Positions 6,901-15,400 of a DNA stretch of 17,569 bases are shown here, one piece after another (positions within the stretch are counted from its first letter, which is position 1; every line of letters starts with the position of its first letter). Below the pieces are notes generated by a model. The model did not search any database. It worked only from the letters and a program-made list of their open reading frames with translations, and was not told the DNA's origin. A program made the position numbers and the translations under genes. The DNA comes from JALGVA01 sp964617715 (GTDB lineage: Bacteria; Armatimonadota; Zipacnadia; Zipacnadales; UBA5352), in contig CAZTZN010000095.1 of NCBI GenBank assembly GCA_964617715.1, forward strand, positions 1 through 17,569, in the 5' to 3' direction.

Positions 6901-9011
6901 CAGGAGACCCGGTGCCGACGGTGCAGGTGTGCGTCTATGAGGCCTTGGCCAGCGAGGATGAAGAGGAGGCGGCGCCGGCGCAGGACGACGGCATCGAGGG
7001 CTACGAGCGTGGCATCCTCTACGGCTGCACCACGACCGCGGCCGACGGGACCTACGTCATCGGCGACGTCACGCCCGGCGAGGTAATCGTGGTGGCCGAT
7101 GGCACCGCGATCGGCTACGGCGAGGCGGAAGCCCTGGCCACGGTCACCAGCGGGAACACGACCACGGTTGATCTGGCGCTGGACGCGGCTCCGGCGACCA
7201 TTGTAGCCACGGTAACCGACACCGACGGGGCGGCCGTCCAGAACGCGACGGTGGAGGTGCTGACGGACGGCACACTTGCAGCGCAAGGTGTGACCGATGC
7301 CAACGGCGAGGTGTCGATCTCGGTGCCCCCGGGCGACTACTCGGTCGAGGCGACGGCCCCGGGCTACGAGCGGTCAGACCCTGAAGCGGTGAGTGTGGCC
7401 GCAGGGGAGACCGAGAACGTGCTGCTGGTGCTGCAGAGCGAGCCGCCGGGCAGCCTCTCGGGGATGGTGTCGCGAGCGCTCAGCGGCGAGCCGGTCGGTG
7501 GCGTGACGGTGGAGTTGGTCGTAAACCAGGCGATCATCGCGACGACGACCACCAGCGCCACGGCGACGGTACCGCATGACGGCCCGGCGTACAACTACCG
7601 CTTCGACAACGTGCCCACGGGGCAGATCACGGTGCGTCCGGACCCGATCGGGTTCACAGTGACACCGAGTCAGCGCATCGTCACCGTGACGTCGGGTCAG
7701 GAGACGACGGGGGTAAACTTCGGCGTCAGCGCGATCCGCACGTTCCCGGCGGGGCTGCAACTGATTTCCCTGCCGTACGACTACCCCAACACCGACCCCG
7801 CGACACTGCTCGGGGCGGACCCGGCGACCTTCAAGATGGCCGCGTGGGAGCCTAACGACAACCGCTATCACCTCTATCCGGCGACGCCGGCCGATCGCTT
7901 CCGTCTGGGTACGGGCTACTGGCTGAAGCTGGATCAGATGCGCGAGCTGTCGGCCGAGGGCGTTGAGGCTGAGAACACCCACGCGGTCTCGTTGCAGGCG
8001 GGGACCGGTGGCTGGAATATCATCGGCGACTTCTTCCTGGAGCCGCTGGACTTCTACTCACTGTCGGTGCGCGACCGCAATGGCGTCGTGCGCAGCATGC
8101 AGCAGGCGATGGCGGCCGGGCTGGTGCGCAGCCCGTTGTTCGCCTACGTGCTCGGGTCGTACACCACCTCCGCGGTCGCCGAACCCTACGTGGGCTACTG
8201 GCTGAATGTTGGTGACGACGTCACGCTCATCGGCGACCGGGCGACCGACACGCTGGCGGTTGGCGACGCCGGATCACGGCCGGCGATCACGCCACCCGAG
8301 GGTGGCTGGCTGCTACCCCTGGCGGTGAGCAGCGGCGGAGTGTGCGACGCGGCCACATGGATCGGCTGCGCGCCGGCGGCGACCGATGGCTTCGACGCGG
8401 GGCTGGATCTGCTCAAGCCCCCGCCGCCGGGGATGGACAGCGGGGTGTATGCCGCAGCCGGCGACGACGCGGCGTACGCGGTGGATGTGCGCGCCGCGGC
8501 GGCCGGAACGACCTGGACAGTGAACGTGCTGGGGCCGGTGGGCGAGCGCGTGCGCGTCGAGTGGCGCGACATGTCGTCGCTACCCGCGCAGGTCAGGCCG
8601 GTGCTGATCGACCCCGCGACGGGCGCCGAGGTGTACATGCGCACGGCGCAGAGCTATGAGTTCACCGCGGGCGAGGGCGCGCGTGAGTTGCAGGTGCGAC
8701 TGCTCGACGGCGGGGCGGGGCTGGCGGTGTCGGTCCCGGCGGCGGTGCCGGCGGGCGCGGGTGCGCAGATCAGCTACACGCTCTCGGCGGATGCTCAAGT
8801 CGAGGTCGCGGTGCTCAATATCGCGGGACGCGTGGTGGACACCGTGGTCAGCGACGCGATGCAGTCGGCCGGGGTGCAACGGGTCCTGTGGGACGGGATG
8901 ACCGCGCGCGGGCCCCGGGCGCCGGCGGGCACCTATCTGGTGGTCGTCAGGGCGCGCGCCGACAACGGCCAGCAGACGCAGTCCGTCGGGACCATGAGAT
9001 TGGGCCGGTAG
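3975..9011 (+). CDS. Large exported multidomain protein (propeller, regulatory-like repeats, FlgD-type C-terminus)
   Basis: Function unknown; probably exported and surface-attached. A signal peptide (LQKGR, then a hydrophobic run LLTLVVVLSAAIIV) occupies about residues 1-25. NGVDDDGDGRFD near 116 looks like a calcium loop. About 100-390 is a TolB/PD40-type propeller with five repeats such as YEPTWSPDGNWIVFSGDL and YPAYDPGGRLVAFSS. An Ig-like stretch with an AGDGIY motif follows. About 546-870 (NLLFVDDY...FLDRGGRLVLSGQDIGF) resembles modules found next to M6 peptidases; no catalytic site is evident. Four carboxypeptidase-regulatory-like repeats span about 875-965, 966-1074, 1073-1155 and 1159-1252. 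From 1257 to the last residue it shares a tail with the S8 protease downstream, ending in a FlgD-type Ig domain (about 1597-1678). Start: GTG 3975 is preferred; TTG 3978 would serve equally. It is the first gene after the promoter at 3720 and leads the exported-protein block. Confidence 0.9.
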   Translation: MLQKGRILLTLVVVLSAAIIVSDCVISLGAPVSPAGSLAELTAAGYSSSGLLLPCGRRYMGMARPDWLFREMAMRAQQGSGPIPDINLTPTATDSEELYASSAPYGELNRIVIASNGVDDDGDGRFDPGATADDFNLWMLRVDGSFATQLTQLAGDELYPAYDPGGRLVAFSSNAGGTWQIYTVEVLTGTIRTVTSGPGNKYEPTWSPDGNWIVFSGDLNGNRDLFIIPADGSLAPEAITTTPTDETQPDWAPSMAVATPIIFTRSGQGGSRIFGIAPDGSNETQLSTGGGDPAANDTDPKWRHNSSMITFASDRLTEGADTNRDYNIWTMSSSGEDVSDATLRSNLDVTDTYDDRYPTFNPGLNPRQPVRIFFTSWRSGSPDIWRLETSDPVPPELVDLPSVDNRYTTPGSDVTVYVPVFDRDTGVAQVVAEFKDPDSAVDDSQGIDHKQFGYSTGERWFNSGFDGMQAIELDCDTVGQTELFDDGDPAHGDAVAGDGIYSGKWTTPISPSDFIIDIHVQDNAGNAFEYDDIYGFTTEMFQPSSNLLFVDDYCEGQAFPANSGANNDWPTAFPVESYYTTNPGFVPDPFVGNIAYNTIRDGVNGRGFDGEPYDIWRIICRGPITMSDLIYYLPTREVQLTVPDLADTREVLVADRAVFWAAPHTGNTWVAPGSLVDATTQATLSTFLDRGGRLVLSGQDIGFALTLDGTIQNAFYTNYMHARYVNDDNHPGPETTINGVAGDPVAQEPWTRGIHYGTWADGGQDDQDYPLELHMPYDGSTSSHDGWNDGADAIEWPDGIEAVGGAVLCHSYDTGRGAGLHYVDQTTGYRVVYFAFDLASIHREYHSSGTPSTPHCRNYRSKLMHQTLCWLRTGGFQGRVVSISDGGQPVNDPAPIVRVIAGGQIVAAVQCEEDGRYVIGGLPPDYYELSAVRPGYSIDHYDDQFVHGGLRYRVVDFAISRAEPGAVRGTITSVATGDPVPTVQVCVYEALASEDEEEAAPAQDDGIEGYERGILYGCTTTAADGTYVIGDVTPGEVIVVADGTAIGYGEAEALATVTSGNTTTVDLALDAAPATIVATVTDTDGAAVQNATVEVLTDGTLAAQGVTDANGEVSISVPPGDYSVEATAPGYERSDPEAVSVAAGETENVLLVLQSEPPGSLSGMVSRALSGEPVGGVTVELVVNQAIIATTTTSATATVPHDGPAYNYRFDNVPTGQITVRPDPIGFTVTPSQRIVTVTSGQETTGVNFGVSAIRTFPAGLQLISLPYDYPNTDPATLLGADPATFKMAAWEPNDNRYHLYPATPADRFRLGTGYWLKLDQMRELSAEGVEAENTHAVSLQAGTGGWNIIGDFFLEPLDFYSLSVRDRNGVVRSMQQAMAAGLVRSPLFAYVLGSYTTSAVAEPYVGYWLNVGDDVTLIGDRATDTLAVGDAGSRPAITPPEGGWLLPLAVSSGGVCDAATWIGCAPAATDGFDAGLDLLKPPPPGMDSGVYAAAGDDAAYAVDVRAAAAGTTWTVNVLGPVGERVRVEWRDMSSLPAQVRPVLIDPATGAEVYMRTAQSYEFTAGEGARELQVRLLDGGAGLAVSVPAAVPAGAGAQISYTLSADAQVEVAVLNIAGRVVDTVVSDAMQSAGVQRVLWDGMTARGPRAPAGTYLVVVRARADNGQQTQSVGTMRLGR
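7743..9008 (+). repeat. Shared C-terminal tail module, copy 1
   Basis: Protein-level repeat, about 422 residues. Lobe 1 is LISLPYDY...AAWEPNDNRYHLYP...GTGYWLKL. Lobe 2 is GGWNIIGDFF...AAGLVRSPLFAYV...YVGYWLNV. A domain with GFDAGLDLLKPP and VYMRTAQSYEF follows. It ends in a FlgD-type Ig domain (ISYTLSADAQVEVAVLNIAG...VLWDG...PAGTYLVVV) with terminal MRLGR. The second copy is at 14379-15764 and a partial third begins at 17290. The two lobes look like an internal duplication, each ending in GYWL. Confidence 0.85.
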
Positions 9012-9022
9012 GCAACTGCCCG

Positions 9023-9039
9023 CCGCCGCGACGCGGTGG
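9023..9039 (+). terminator. GC-rich hairpin after the large exported protein
   Basis: CCGCCGC (9023-9029) and GCGGTGG (9033-9039) form a 7-pair stem with one G-T pair and a GAC loop, 11 bases after the stop codon. There is no T-run afterwards, so it could be a weak or Rho-assisted terminator, a processing or stability hairpin, or chance. The remaining gap to 9124 shows no convincing promoter. Confidence 0.25.
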
Positions 9040-9106
9040 GGTGCACGGAAGTGAGATGAGCTAGCGTGCGCAATACGGGGCGTGACGTTGTGCGCAGCCG
9101 CGTGCC

Positions 9107-9114
9107 GGGAGGAG
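9107..9114 (+). promoter_or_regulatory. Ribosome-binding site for the CsgG/FlgT-like protein
   Basis: GGGAGGAG ends 10 bases before ATG 9125. Spacing is at the long end, but the sequence is strong and no other start in frame fits better with a signal peptide. Confidence 0.7.
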
Positions 9115-9124
9115 CAACGGGATA

Positions 9125-11050
9125 ATGCATCGGCTACACGAGGGACGAGTCTGGAAATTCGTGGCACTCTTCGTCGCCGCAACTATGGTCGTGCCCTACG
9201 CAGTGCTCAGCTTCCCGGCGGTAGCGGAGGCGCAGGCGCAGCCTGTGGTGGAGAGCGCTTCTGTGATTGTGCTGCCGATTCTCGATCGTGACGGCGCGAC
9301 GGATACGGTCATCAGCGGGAAGATGACCGATGCGCTGGCGCTGGCGCTCGAGGACTCGCGGGAGTTCATCGTGACCTCCAAGCGGGATCTCGAGCGGGAG
9401 CTGACGGCGCTTGAGTTGCAGCCGCCGCTGTCGGTGGTAGAGCAGTTGCGTCTGGGGAAGCGCCTGCAGGTAGATAAGATCGCCAGCGGCCAGATCATGG
9501 CGCTGGAGGTCAACCAGAACAACGGGCAGGTCACGATCGGCCTGTCGGTGGCGCTGCTGGATGTGGCTACCGGGGAGTATCTCAACGGCACCATGACCAC
9601 CACGGTCACCAAACCCATCCCGGGCTGGGAGGGCGAGGAGACGCAGGTGGTCAACAGCGCCATCCGCGAAGTCGCGCACGATGCGGTGCAGAACATCCTG
9701 GTCAACCGTATTCCCGAGGGGTTCATCACCTCGGTGAATGCGCTGGGCGCCGCGACCGTGAATCTCGGGCAGGACGATCGGCTGCAGAGCGGCATGGAGA
9801 TGGTCCTGTTCCGGCCGGTGTGGCAGCGGGACCTGCGCGAGATCATCATGGTCAAGGTCGGGCGCTACTCGGTGGCGGATGTGTCGGCGCGCACGGCGCA
9901 GCTCACGCCGCTCGGCGAGGGGCGGGCGCGGGTCGGTGACCGTGCGTACAAGCTCTACAGCGGCCCGGAGCGGGTGCGCGTGCAGCGGCGGGCGCGCAAC
10001 AACCAGAAGACGCTTACGACGGTGATGGCCCTGGCGGCGCTGTTCGGCGTGGTCGCGGTCGCATCGGGGCCCGCAACAACGGACGGGCCGGTAGGGGTGA
10101 ACTCGCATCTGTTCCAGCAGGCCCCGGGTGACGAGGCCGTGATCCGGGTGCACGTGCCGTCGCGCAACATTCCGCTGCGCGACCAGATATTCGCGTGGCT
10201 GTTCTTCCGCAGCGATGGTCAGCAGAACTTCAGCCTGTCGGCCGACAGGCTGGTCGGGATCGTGACCGAGGCCACGCTGCCCAACGGTGTGTGGGACGAT
10301 AATGCCGCCTTTGCTGGGCCCTTCGACGACACATACGACTTCAGCTACATCACCCCAGAGGGCGATGAAGAGGACGGCTCCGTCGAGTATGTCTTCTATC
10401 ACTGGCCGCTGCAGCCCGGGCACACGTACTACCATCGGGTGCAGCGGGTGATCGAGCCGCCGTCGCGGGCAGGTAGCGGGTCGCCCATCGCGACTTCAGC
10501 GCTGAGGCCGCAGCAGATCACCATCGACCCGCAGGAGTTGACGGTCGATCCGCAGGACGCGCTCAGCGACGGCAGCACCCCGACGGCGGGCGTCACGTAC
10601 TTCACGCCGGTGGTGCTGCAGGCGCCGGAGAATGGCGCGAGCAATCAGTCCACCAGCTCAATCACCTTCACGTGGAACTCGACGGTGGGCGCGAACGAGT
10701 ACATCCTGCAGGTATTCCCGGAGGATGACCCGGACGGGCGGCGCAACCCTGACTACCAGGTGCAGATGCGCCAGGACACCACCGGTGTCATGTTCCAGAC
10801 GATCAACCAGAACTTCCTGCCCAACAGTCGCTTCTACTGGAGGGTAGGGGCGCGACGGTCGGGCGAGGCGCAACCCGAGGTTGGGCGTCTGGGCCAGACC
10901 GGGTGGCTGTTCAGCGAGATCCGAACGTTCACGACGGCTGCCGCGCCGCCGCCACCGCCGGGAACGTCCTCGGCGGGCTTCCGGTCGGGGCCGGGCGGGC
11001 TCTACACCGCGACCTTCGGCACACCGCGTTACGGCCGACCCGGTCGATAG
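9125..11050 (+). CDS. Exported protein with CsgG/FlgT-like N-terminus and FN3-like domains
   Basis: Unnamed 641-residue envelope protein. Residues 1-38 form a signal peptide with a likely cleavage after VAEA. Residues 45-165 look like the CsgG/LpoB/FlgT fold: VIVLPILDRDG, then a helical stretch ending LGKRLQVDKIASGQIM, then strands such as LSVALLDVATGEYL. Residues 198-280 match the FlgT C-terminal type of domain (ATVNLGQDDRLQSGMEMVLF ... RARVGDRAYKL). A hydrophobic helix lies at about 297-314, preceded by a basic run (VRVQRRARNNQK). Two fibronectin-III-like domains follow, about 333-440 and 493-600; the second is clearer (FTWNSTVGANEYILQVFP ... FYWRVGARRSG). A PPPPPG linker and a Gly/Arg-rich end complete it. 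CsgG-type proteins assemble at the outer membrane in known cases; a similar role here is inference. It has no copy of the shared tail. The C11 peptidase gene starts 51 bases later. Confidence 0.85.
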   Translation: MHRLHEGRVWKFVALFVAATMVVPYAVLSFPAVAEAQAQPVVESASVIVLPILDRDGATDTVISGKMTDALALALEDSREFIVTSKRDLERELTALELQPPLSVVEQLRLGKRLQVDKIASGQIMALEVNQNNGQVTIGLSVALLDVATGEYLNGTMTTTVTKPIPGWEGEETQVVNSAIREVAHDAVQNILVNRIPEGFITSVNALGAATVNLGQDDRLQSGMEMVLFRPVWQRDLREIIMVKVGRYSVADVSARTAQLTPLGEGRARVGDRAYKLYSGPERVRVQRRARNNQKTLTTVMALAALFGVVAVASGPATTDGPVGVNSHLFQQAPGDEAVIRVHVPSRNIPLRDQIFAWLFFRSDGQQNFSLSADRLVGIVTEATLPNGVWDDNAAFAGPFDDTYDFSYITPEGDEEDGSVEYVFYHWPLQPGHTYYHRVQRVIEPPSRAGSGSPIATSALRPQQITIDPQELTVDPQDALSDGSTPTAGVTYFTPVVLQAPENGASNQSTSSITFTWNSTVGANEYILQVFPEDDPDGRRNPDYQVQMRQDTTGVMFQTINQNFLPNSRFYWRVGARRSGEAQPEVGRLGQTGWLFSEIRTFTTAAAPPPPPGTSSAGFRSGPGGLYTATFGTPRYGRPGR

Positions 11051-11101
11051 CGAGAGTCTGCAGAAGCAACGGAACGCTGACAATCTGGGGGCTGGAGACG
11101 G

Positions 11102-12322
11102 ATGAGGGGTGCGGGCGGGCTGGTCCTTGCGGTGCTGATCGTGGTCGGGCTGAGCCCCGCGGCCGGTGCCACAGGAGCCGCATCGGGCAGCTCGCGAGGC
11201 TGGACGCTGGCGGCCTACATCTGCGCCGACGGTGACCTGCGCAGGCTCGGAGAAGCCTACGCCCGTGGCCTCGAAGAGGGAGTTCGGTCCGGCGGGTGGA
11301 CGCTGGCGCTGCAGATCGACCGAGGGGCCGGCGCGGAGTCCGGGCCTCTCAGGCGGCTCATCTCAGGCGGAGACGAGGCGCTAACCGAGCGGGTCGCGGG
11401 GGCTCAGGCGCCGAATGCGGGCAGGTCCGAGAACCTGGCGGAGTTCCTGGGGTGGGTGCACGAGCGGGCTCCTGGCACGCGGCTGGGGTTGATTGTGTTC
11501 GGCCACGGCACGAGCCCGATAGGGCTGGGGGGGGATGGGGCGGCGGCCTGCGAAGCCGCAGTGGCATTCGACGCCGAGTTCGGCGATGCGCTGACGGCGC
11601 GGGAAGTGGCCGAGGCGCTGGCCGCGGTTGAGATGAGGGCCGACCTGCTGGTCCTGGATTGCTGTTTCGGGTGCAGTGCGGACGCTGCCTGGGAGTTGCG
11701 CGAGCGAGTGGGGGTGCTGGTGGCGTCGCCGGGACGGGTGCCGGGGTCGGGGTTGCCGTGGCGAGCGATACTGAGCGCGAGCGGGCCGGAAGGATTGACG
11801 ACTGAGGCGCTGGCACAGAGGTGCCTCGATGCGGTGGGCGGGCGCAACGGTGATGAGGGGCTGACGGCGCTGCGCTGTGCGAGGCTGGACGAGCTGGCGG
11901 GGGCGGTGCGGCGACTATGCGCGGCGATCACGGCCCAACCGGGGGTGGGGATGGTTGCGCTGGCGGTCGCGCGGAGGATGTGTCGCGACCTCGGGGCCAG
12001 GCGTGAATTGTGCGACTTGAGGGAACTCTGCGCCCGGCTGCGAGACGGTGAGAGTGTCAAGGTGGGCGAGGCGGCGATGGGGGTGGCCGACGCGATCGAC
12101 GGTTGCGTGCTGGGCCGCACGGGCGGTGGGGTGACCGGTGGCGGGCTCACGGTGCTGATGCCGGGGGGGGTGATGGGGGTGGCGGAGGATTACGGCGCGC
12201 GGGCGGAGGGCTTCGGTGGCGCGAGCGGATGGGGCGAGTTGGTCCACGGATATGTCCGGAGTTTGCAGGACTTGATGCGACGTACGACGGGCGACCCGCG
12301 ACGGGGCGAAGAGGCGGCGTGA
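11102..12322 (+). CDS. Clostripain-like (family C11) cysteine peptidase, exported
   Basis: Cysteine endopeptidase of clan CD, 406 residues. Known members such as clostripain cleave after Arg or Lys. A signal peptide (GGLVLAVLIVVGLSPAAGA) covers about residues 1-24. The mature part opens with the family hallmark WTLAAYICADGDL. The catalytic His is H135 in IVFGHGTSPIG and the catalytic Cys is most likely C188 in LVLDCCFGCS, where clostripain has a D-x-C arrangement; C187 and C191 are neighbours. A late GGLTVLMPGG (about 347-355) corresponds to the GLSIYFP-like stretch of the family. No membrane segment or repeat tail is seen after the catalytic domain, so it may be free in the envelope or secreted. 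ATG 11102 has a modest GGAG at 11094-11097 only four bases upstream. It lies between the CsgG/FlgT-like protein and the subtilase, so it is a candidate for processing the tailed proteins; that is inference. Confidence 0.88.
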   Translation: MRGAGGLVLAVLIVVGLSPAAGATGAASGSSRGWTLAAYICADGDLRRLGEAYARGLEEGVRSGGWTLALQIDRGAGAESGPLRRLISGGDEALTERVAGAQAPNAGRSENLAEFLGWVHERAPGTRLGLIVFGHGTSPIGLGGDGAAACEAAVAFDAEFGDALTAREVAEALAAVEMRADLLVLDCCFGCSADAAWELRERVGVLVASPGRVPGSGLPWRAILSASGPEGLTTEALAQRCLDAVGGRNGDEGLTALRCARLDELAGAVRRLCAAITAQPGVGMVALAVARRMCRDLGARRELCDLRELCARLRDGESVKVGEAAMGVADAIDGCVLGRTGGGVTGGGLTVLMPGGVMGVAEDYGARAEGFGGASGWGELVHGYVRSLQDLMRRTTGDPRRGEEAA

Positions 12323-12335
12323 TAGGCCCTGTGTC

Positions 12336-12378
12336 GCTCGGGGAGCAGCAGACATAGACGCAGCAAGTGCTCCAGAGC
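12336..12378 (+). other. Interrupted 10-pair inverted repeat between the two protease genes
   Basis: GCTC (12336-12339), two unpaired bases and GGAGCA (12342-12347) face TGCTCC (12368-12373), one unpaired base and GAGC (12375-12378) across a 20-base loop. It begins 13 bases after the C11 peptidase stop. No T-run follows. It could be an RNA stem that separates expression of the two peptidases, or an operator. Confidence 0.4.
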
Positions 12379-12382
12379 TGGC

Positions 12383-12398
12383 CTGCACGCGAGTGCGG
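12383..12398 (+). promoter_or_regulatory. GNRA-capped hairpin before the subtilase ribosome-binding site
   Basis: CTGCAC (12383-12388) and GTGCGG (12393-12398) make six pairs, one of them T-G, around GCGA. The stem ends two bases before the Shine-Dalgarno sequence at 12401. GTG 12393, an alternative start, falls inside this stem, which argues against its use. Confidence 0.45.
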
Positions 12399-12400
12399 TC

Positions 12401-12411
12401 AGGAGGAGGAG
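12401..12411 (+). promoter_or_regulatory. Ribosome-binding site of the subtilase
   Basis: AGGAGGAGGAG ends 5 bases before GTG 12417. This is the strongest such site in the exported-protein block and it decides the start at GTG 12417, 8 codons inside the longest open frame. Confidence 0.85.
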
Positions 12412-12416
12412 TCAAA

Positions 12417-15400
12417 GTGACTCGGCTTCGCAATCGAGAGATCCCCGCGTGCGGTGCCATCATCGCGCTGCTTGCGCTCTCCCTGACGCTCACCACTCCA
12501 TGCTGGAGCGCTGAGGGGTTGGCGGACCTGGCCGGTCCCCTGCGCGACCTGGCGATGCAGGCGGGAGGAGCGGGCGCCGCGCGGCAGTTGGGCCCGTTGG
12601 CCGCGCCCGGAGCGGGCGGCGAAGTGCTGGTGGTGGTGCAGTTCCGCAGCGAGATGGCCGCCGCCGCGCAGTCGTTGGCCGCCTTCGGCGCGCGTGTTCG
12701 GTTCCGGCACGGCAGTCGGGTAGAGGCGTTCGTCCCCGTGGACCAGTTGTTGGCCATTGCGAGCCTGCCCGACGTGGCGCAGGTGCGCCCGCCCAACTAT
12801 CCGATCCCGGCACAGGGATTTGGTGGCACCAGCAGCGAGGGCGTGCAACTGGTGGGCGCGGTGCCCTTCCACGCGGCGGGGATCATGGGCCAGAACGTAT
12901 CGGTCGCGATCATCGACGTCGGGTTCGCCGACATCGACAACGCGGAAGTGACGCTGGGGCCGAACGCCCAGGTGAGCTTCCGCGCGGACGGGACCATGGG
13001 GAGCAGCTACCATGGGACGGCCGTCGCTGAGGTGGTCGCCGACATGGCGCCGCTGGCGACGATCACCGCGATCGCCGTGGATACCGAGATGGCGGTGGAG
13101 AGCGCGATCGATTACGTTATCAACCGCGATGTAGACGTCTGTTGCATGTCGATGGGTCTGCTGGGAGGCCCGTACGACGGCTCGCACCCGGTGTCGCAGG
13201 CGGTCAATCGGGCGCGCAGCCGCGGGGTATTCTGGGTCAACGCGGCGGGCAACACCGCCCAGCAGCACTACATGGGCGACTGGAGCGACCGCGACCGCGA
13301 CGACATCGGCGAGTTCGCCGCCGGCGATGAGGACCTCGATCTGATGCTGCCCGCCGGGCAGTATGTGGCCTATCTGAGCTGGTACGAGACCGCCGGCAGC
13401 CGGACCAACCGGGACTATGACCTGGTACTGTATGACGCGGCGAACACCGAGGTTGCGAGGTCCGGTTACAGCCAGAACGGTGACGATCCGCCCGCCGACA
13501 CGCTGATCGCCTACATCGACACCGCCGCCCAGTACACACTACGCATCGAGCACGTGGGGGGGCCCACGGAGCCCGCCGACCGCTTCCAGCTCTTCTCGGT
13601 GGACGTGGACCTGGAGCCGTCGCTGCAGGTACCCGCGTCGAGCCTGACGATCCCGGCCGAGGCGACGGGCGCGTTCACGGTGGGCGCGGTGCGCGGTGCG
13701 CTCATCACCGATCCGGCGGTGCCGGCGTTGCCGATCGACGGGTTGGAGCCCTTCAGTTCCCAGGGCCCGGTGGTGGGGCACCCCACGCAGACAAAGCCCG
13801 ATCTGGTGGCGCCCGACGGCGTGGCGACGAGCCTGGCCGCGGAGGGCTTCTCGCCGTTCCTGGGCACGTCCGCGGCGGCGCCACATGTCGCGGGCGCGGC
13901 GGCGCTGCTGCTCGACGAGGACGGCAACCGGACGGCGGACGAGGTGGGAGCGATCCTCCGCTCGCAGGCGCTGCGCCTGGGCGACCCGGTGCCCAACAAC
14001 GAGTTCGGGTGGGGCCGGCTGCGCATGCGTGTGGGCGCGGACAGCAGGCCGCCGACGGTCACGATCTCCTACCCGCAGAACGGCACGAGCATCACCACGC
14101 GGACGCCGACGATAATCGCCTACATTCAGGACGATGGCAGCGGCGTGGATCCGACGACGATCACGGTCGAGTTCAACGGCGTGGTCATGTTCGATGGCTC
14201 GACCGTAGCCGACATCACCGAGTTCTACGACGACCGCACCGGGCAGTTCACGTGGAGCGTGGGGGAGGTGGTGGCGCGCACGAACCACACGGCGGTTATT
14301 AACGTGTCGGACTACGTCGGGAACGCCGCGACGCCGGCGGTTACCAACTTCCGCGTGGTGGCACCGACCATCCCGGGCGGTGTGTCGATCGTGTCCTTCC
14401 CGTACACGGATCTGGCGGTCACCGACCCGAGCATGATTCTGGGGACACCGCTGTCCGATCTTGCGCTGGTGCGCTGGTGGCCGCTCGATGAAGCCTACGA
14501 CAAGTACCATTTCTACCCCGATGCACGTGCGAGCCTGGTACCACCTGACTGTCAGCAGGCCGACCTGGATGAGCGCACCGTGCCTTATCCGCCGGCGGGG
14601 CTGGGCTACTTCCTGAGCATTCCGCGCGAGGCGGTGCTGGACATACAGGGGCGGCCGCTGCGCGATGTGCCCAGCACGCATATCCGGCTGTTCCGGGGGC
14701 AGCAGCCGCCGCGCGGGTGGAACCTGGTGGGCAATCCGTTCGATGAGGCGGTGAGCTGGGGGAGCGTCCAGTTCGTTACCAACGGCGTGCGCCAGGATCT
14801 GCGCGAGGCGATCGCGTCCGGTGTCACCGAGGGCGTGCTGTTCGAATACGTTCAGGGCGTCGGTGGGGGGGCGTCCTACTACGATTTCAACCCGAACCCG
14901 AATGCGGCGATCATGGCTCCGCGCAAGGGGTACTGGCTGCACGTCAACGAGGACACGCGCGTTGTGATCTACAGCTCGAACATCGGCGCGCTGTCGGACG
15001 CGCCCCAGGCGGCGGAGGCGGCGGGCGCGGACGAAGGGTGGACGCTGACGCTGTCCGCACGTGCCGGAGCATGCCAGGACCCCCGCAATATTCTGGGCGT
15101 GAAGCCCGCGGCGAGTGCCGGCTATGATCCGGGCTGGGACGTGCCCAAGCCGCCGGCGATCAGCGATGGGCTGCGGGTGTCGATGGCGCGGCCGGGCTGG
15201 GGTGAACATGCGGGCGACTATGCGTGTGACATCCGCGGGCCTGCCGACGAGCAGGTGTGGGACATCGATGTCTCGTGTGCGCTGCCGAACACCGATGTCG
15301 AGGTAAGCTGGCCGGACCTGAACAGCGTGGTGCCCGGTGATGTGCGGCTGGTGCTGGAGGACCTGGACAGCGGGGCGAGCGTGTACATGCGCACCAGCGC

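Noticed and set aside
8338..8376. Cysteines in the tail (GVCDAATWIGCAP) considered as a conserved disulfide or lipidation site
   Set aside because: The matching stretch of the second tail (GACQDPRNILGVKP) keeps only the first Cys, and there is no lipobox at an N-terminus.
12393..12416. GTG 12393 as the subtilase start
   Set aside because: The strong Shine-Dalgarno sequence at 12401-12411 would then lie inside the gene; GTG 12417 has the proper spacing.
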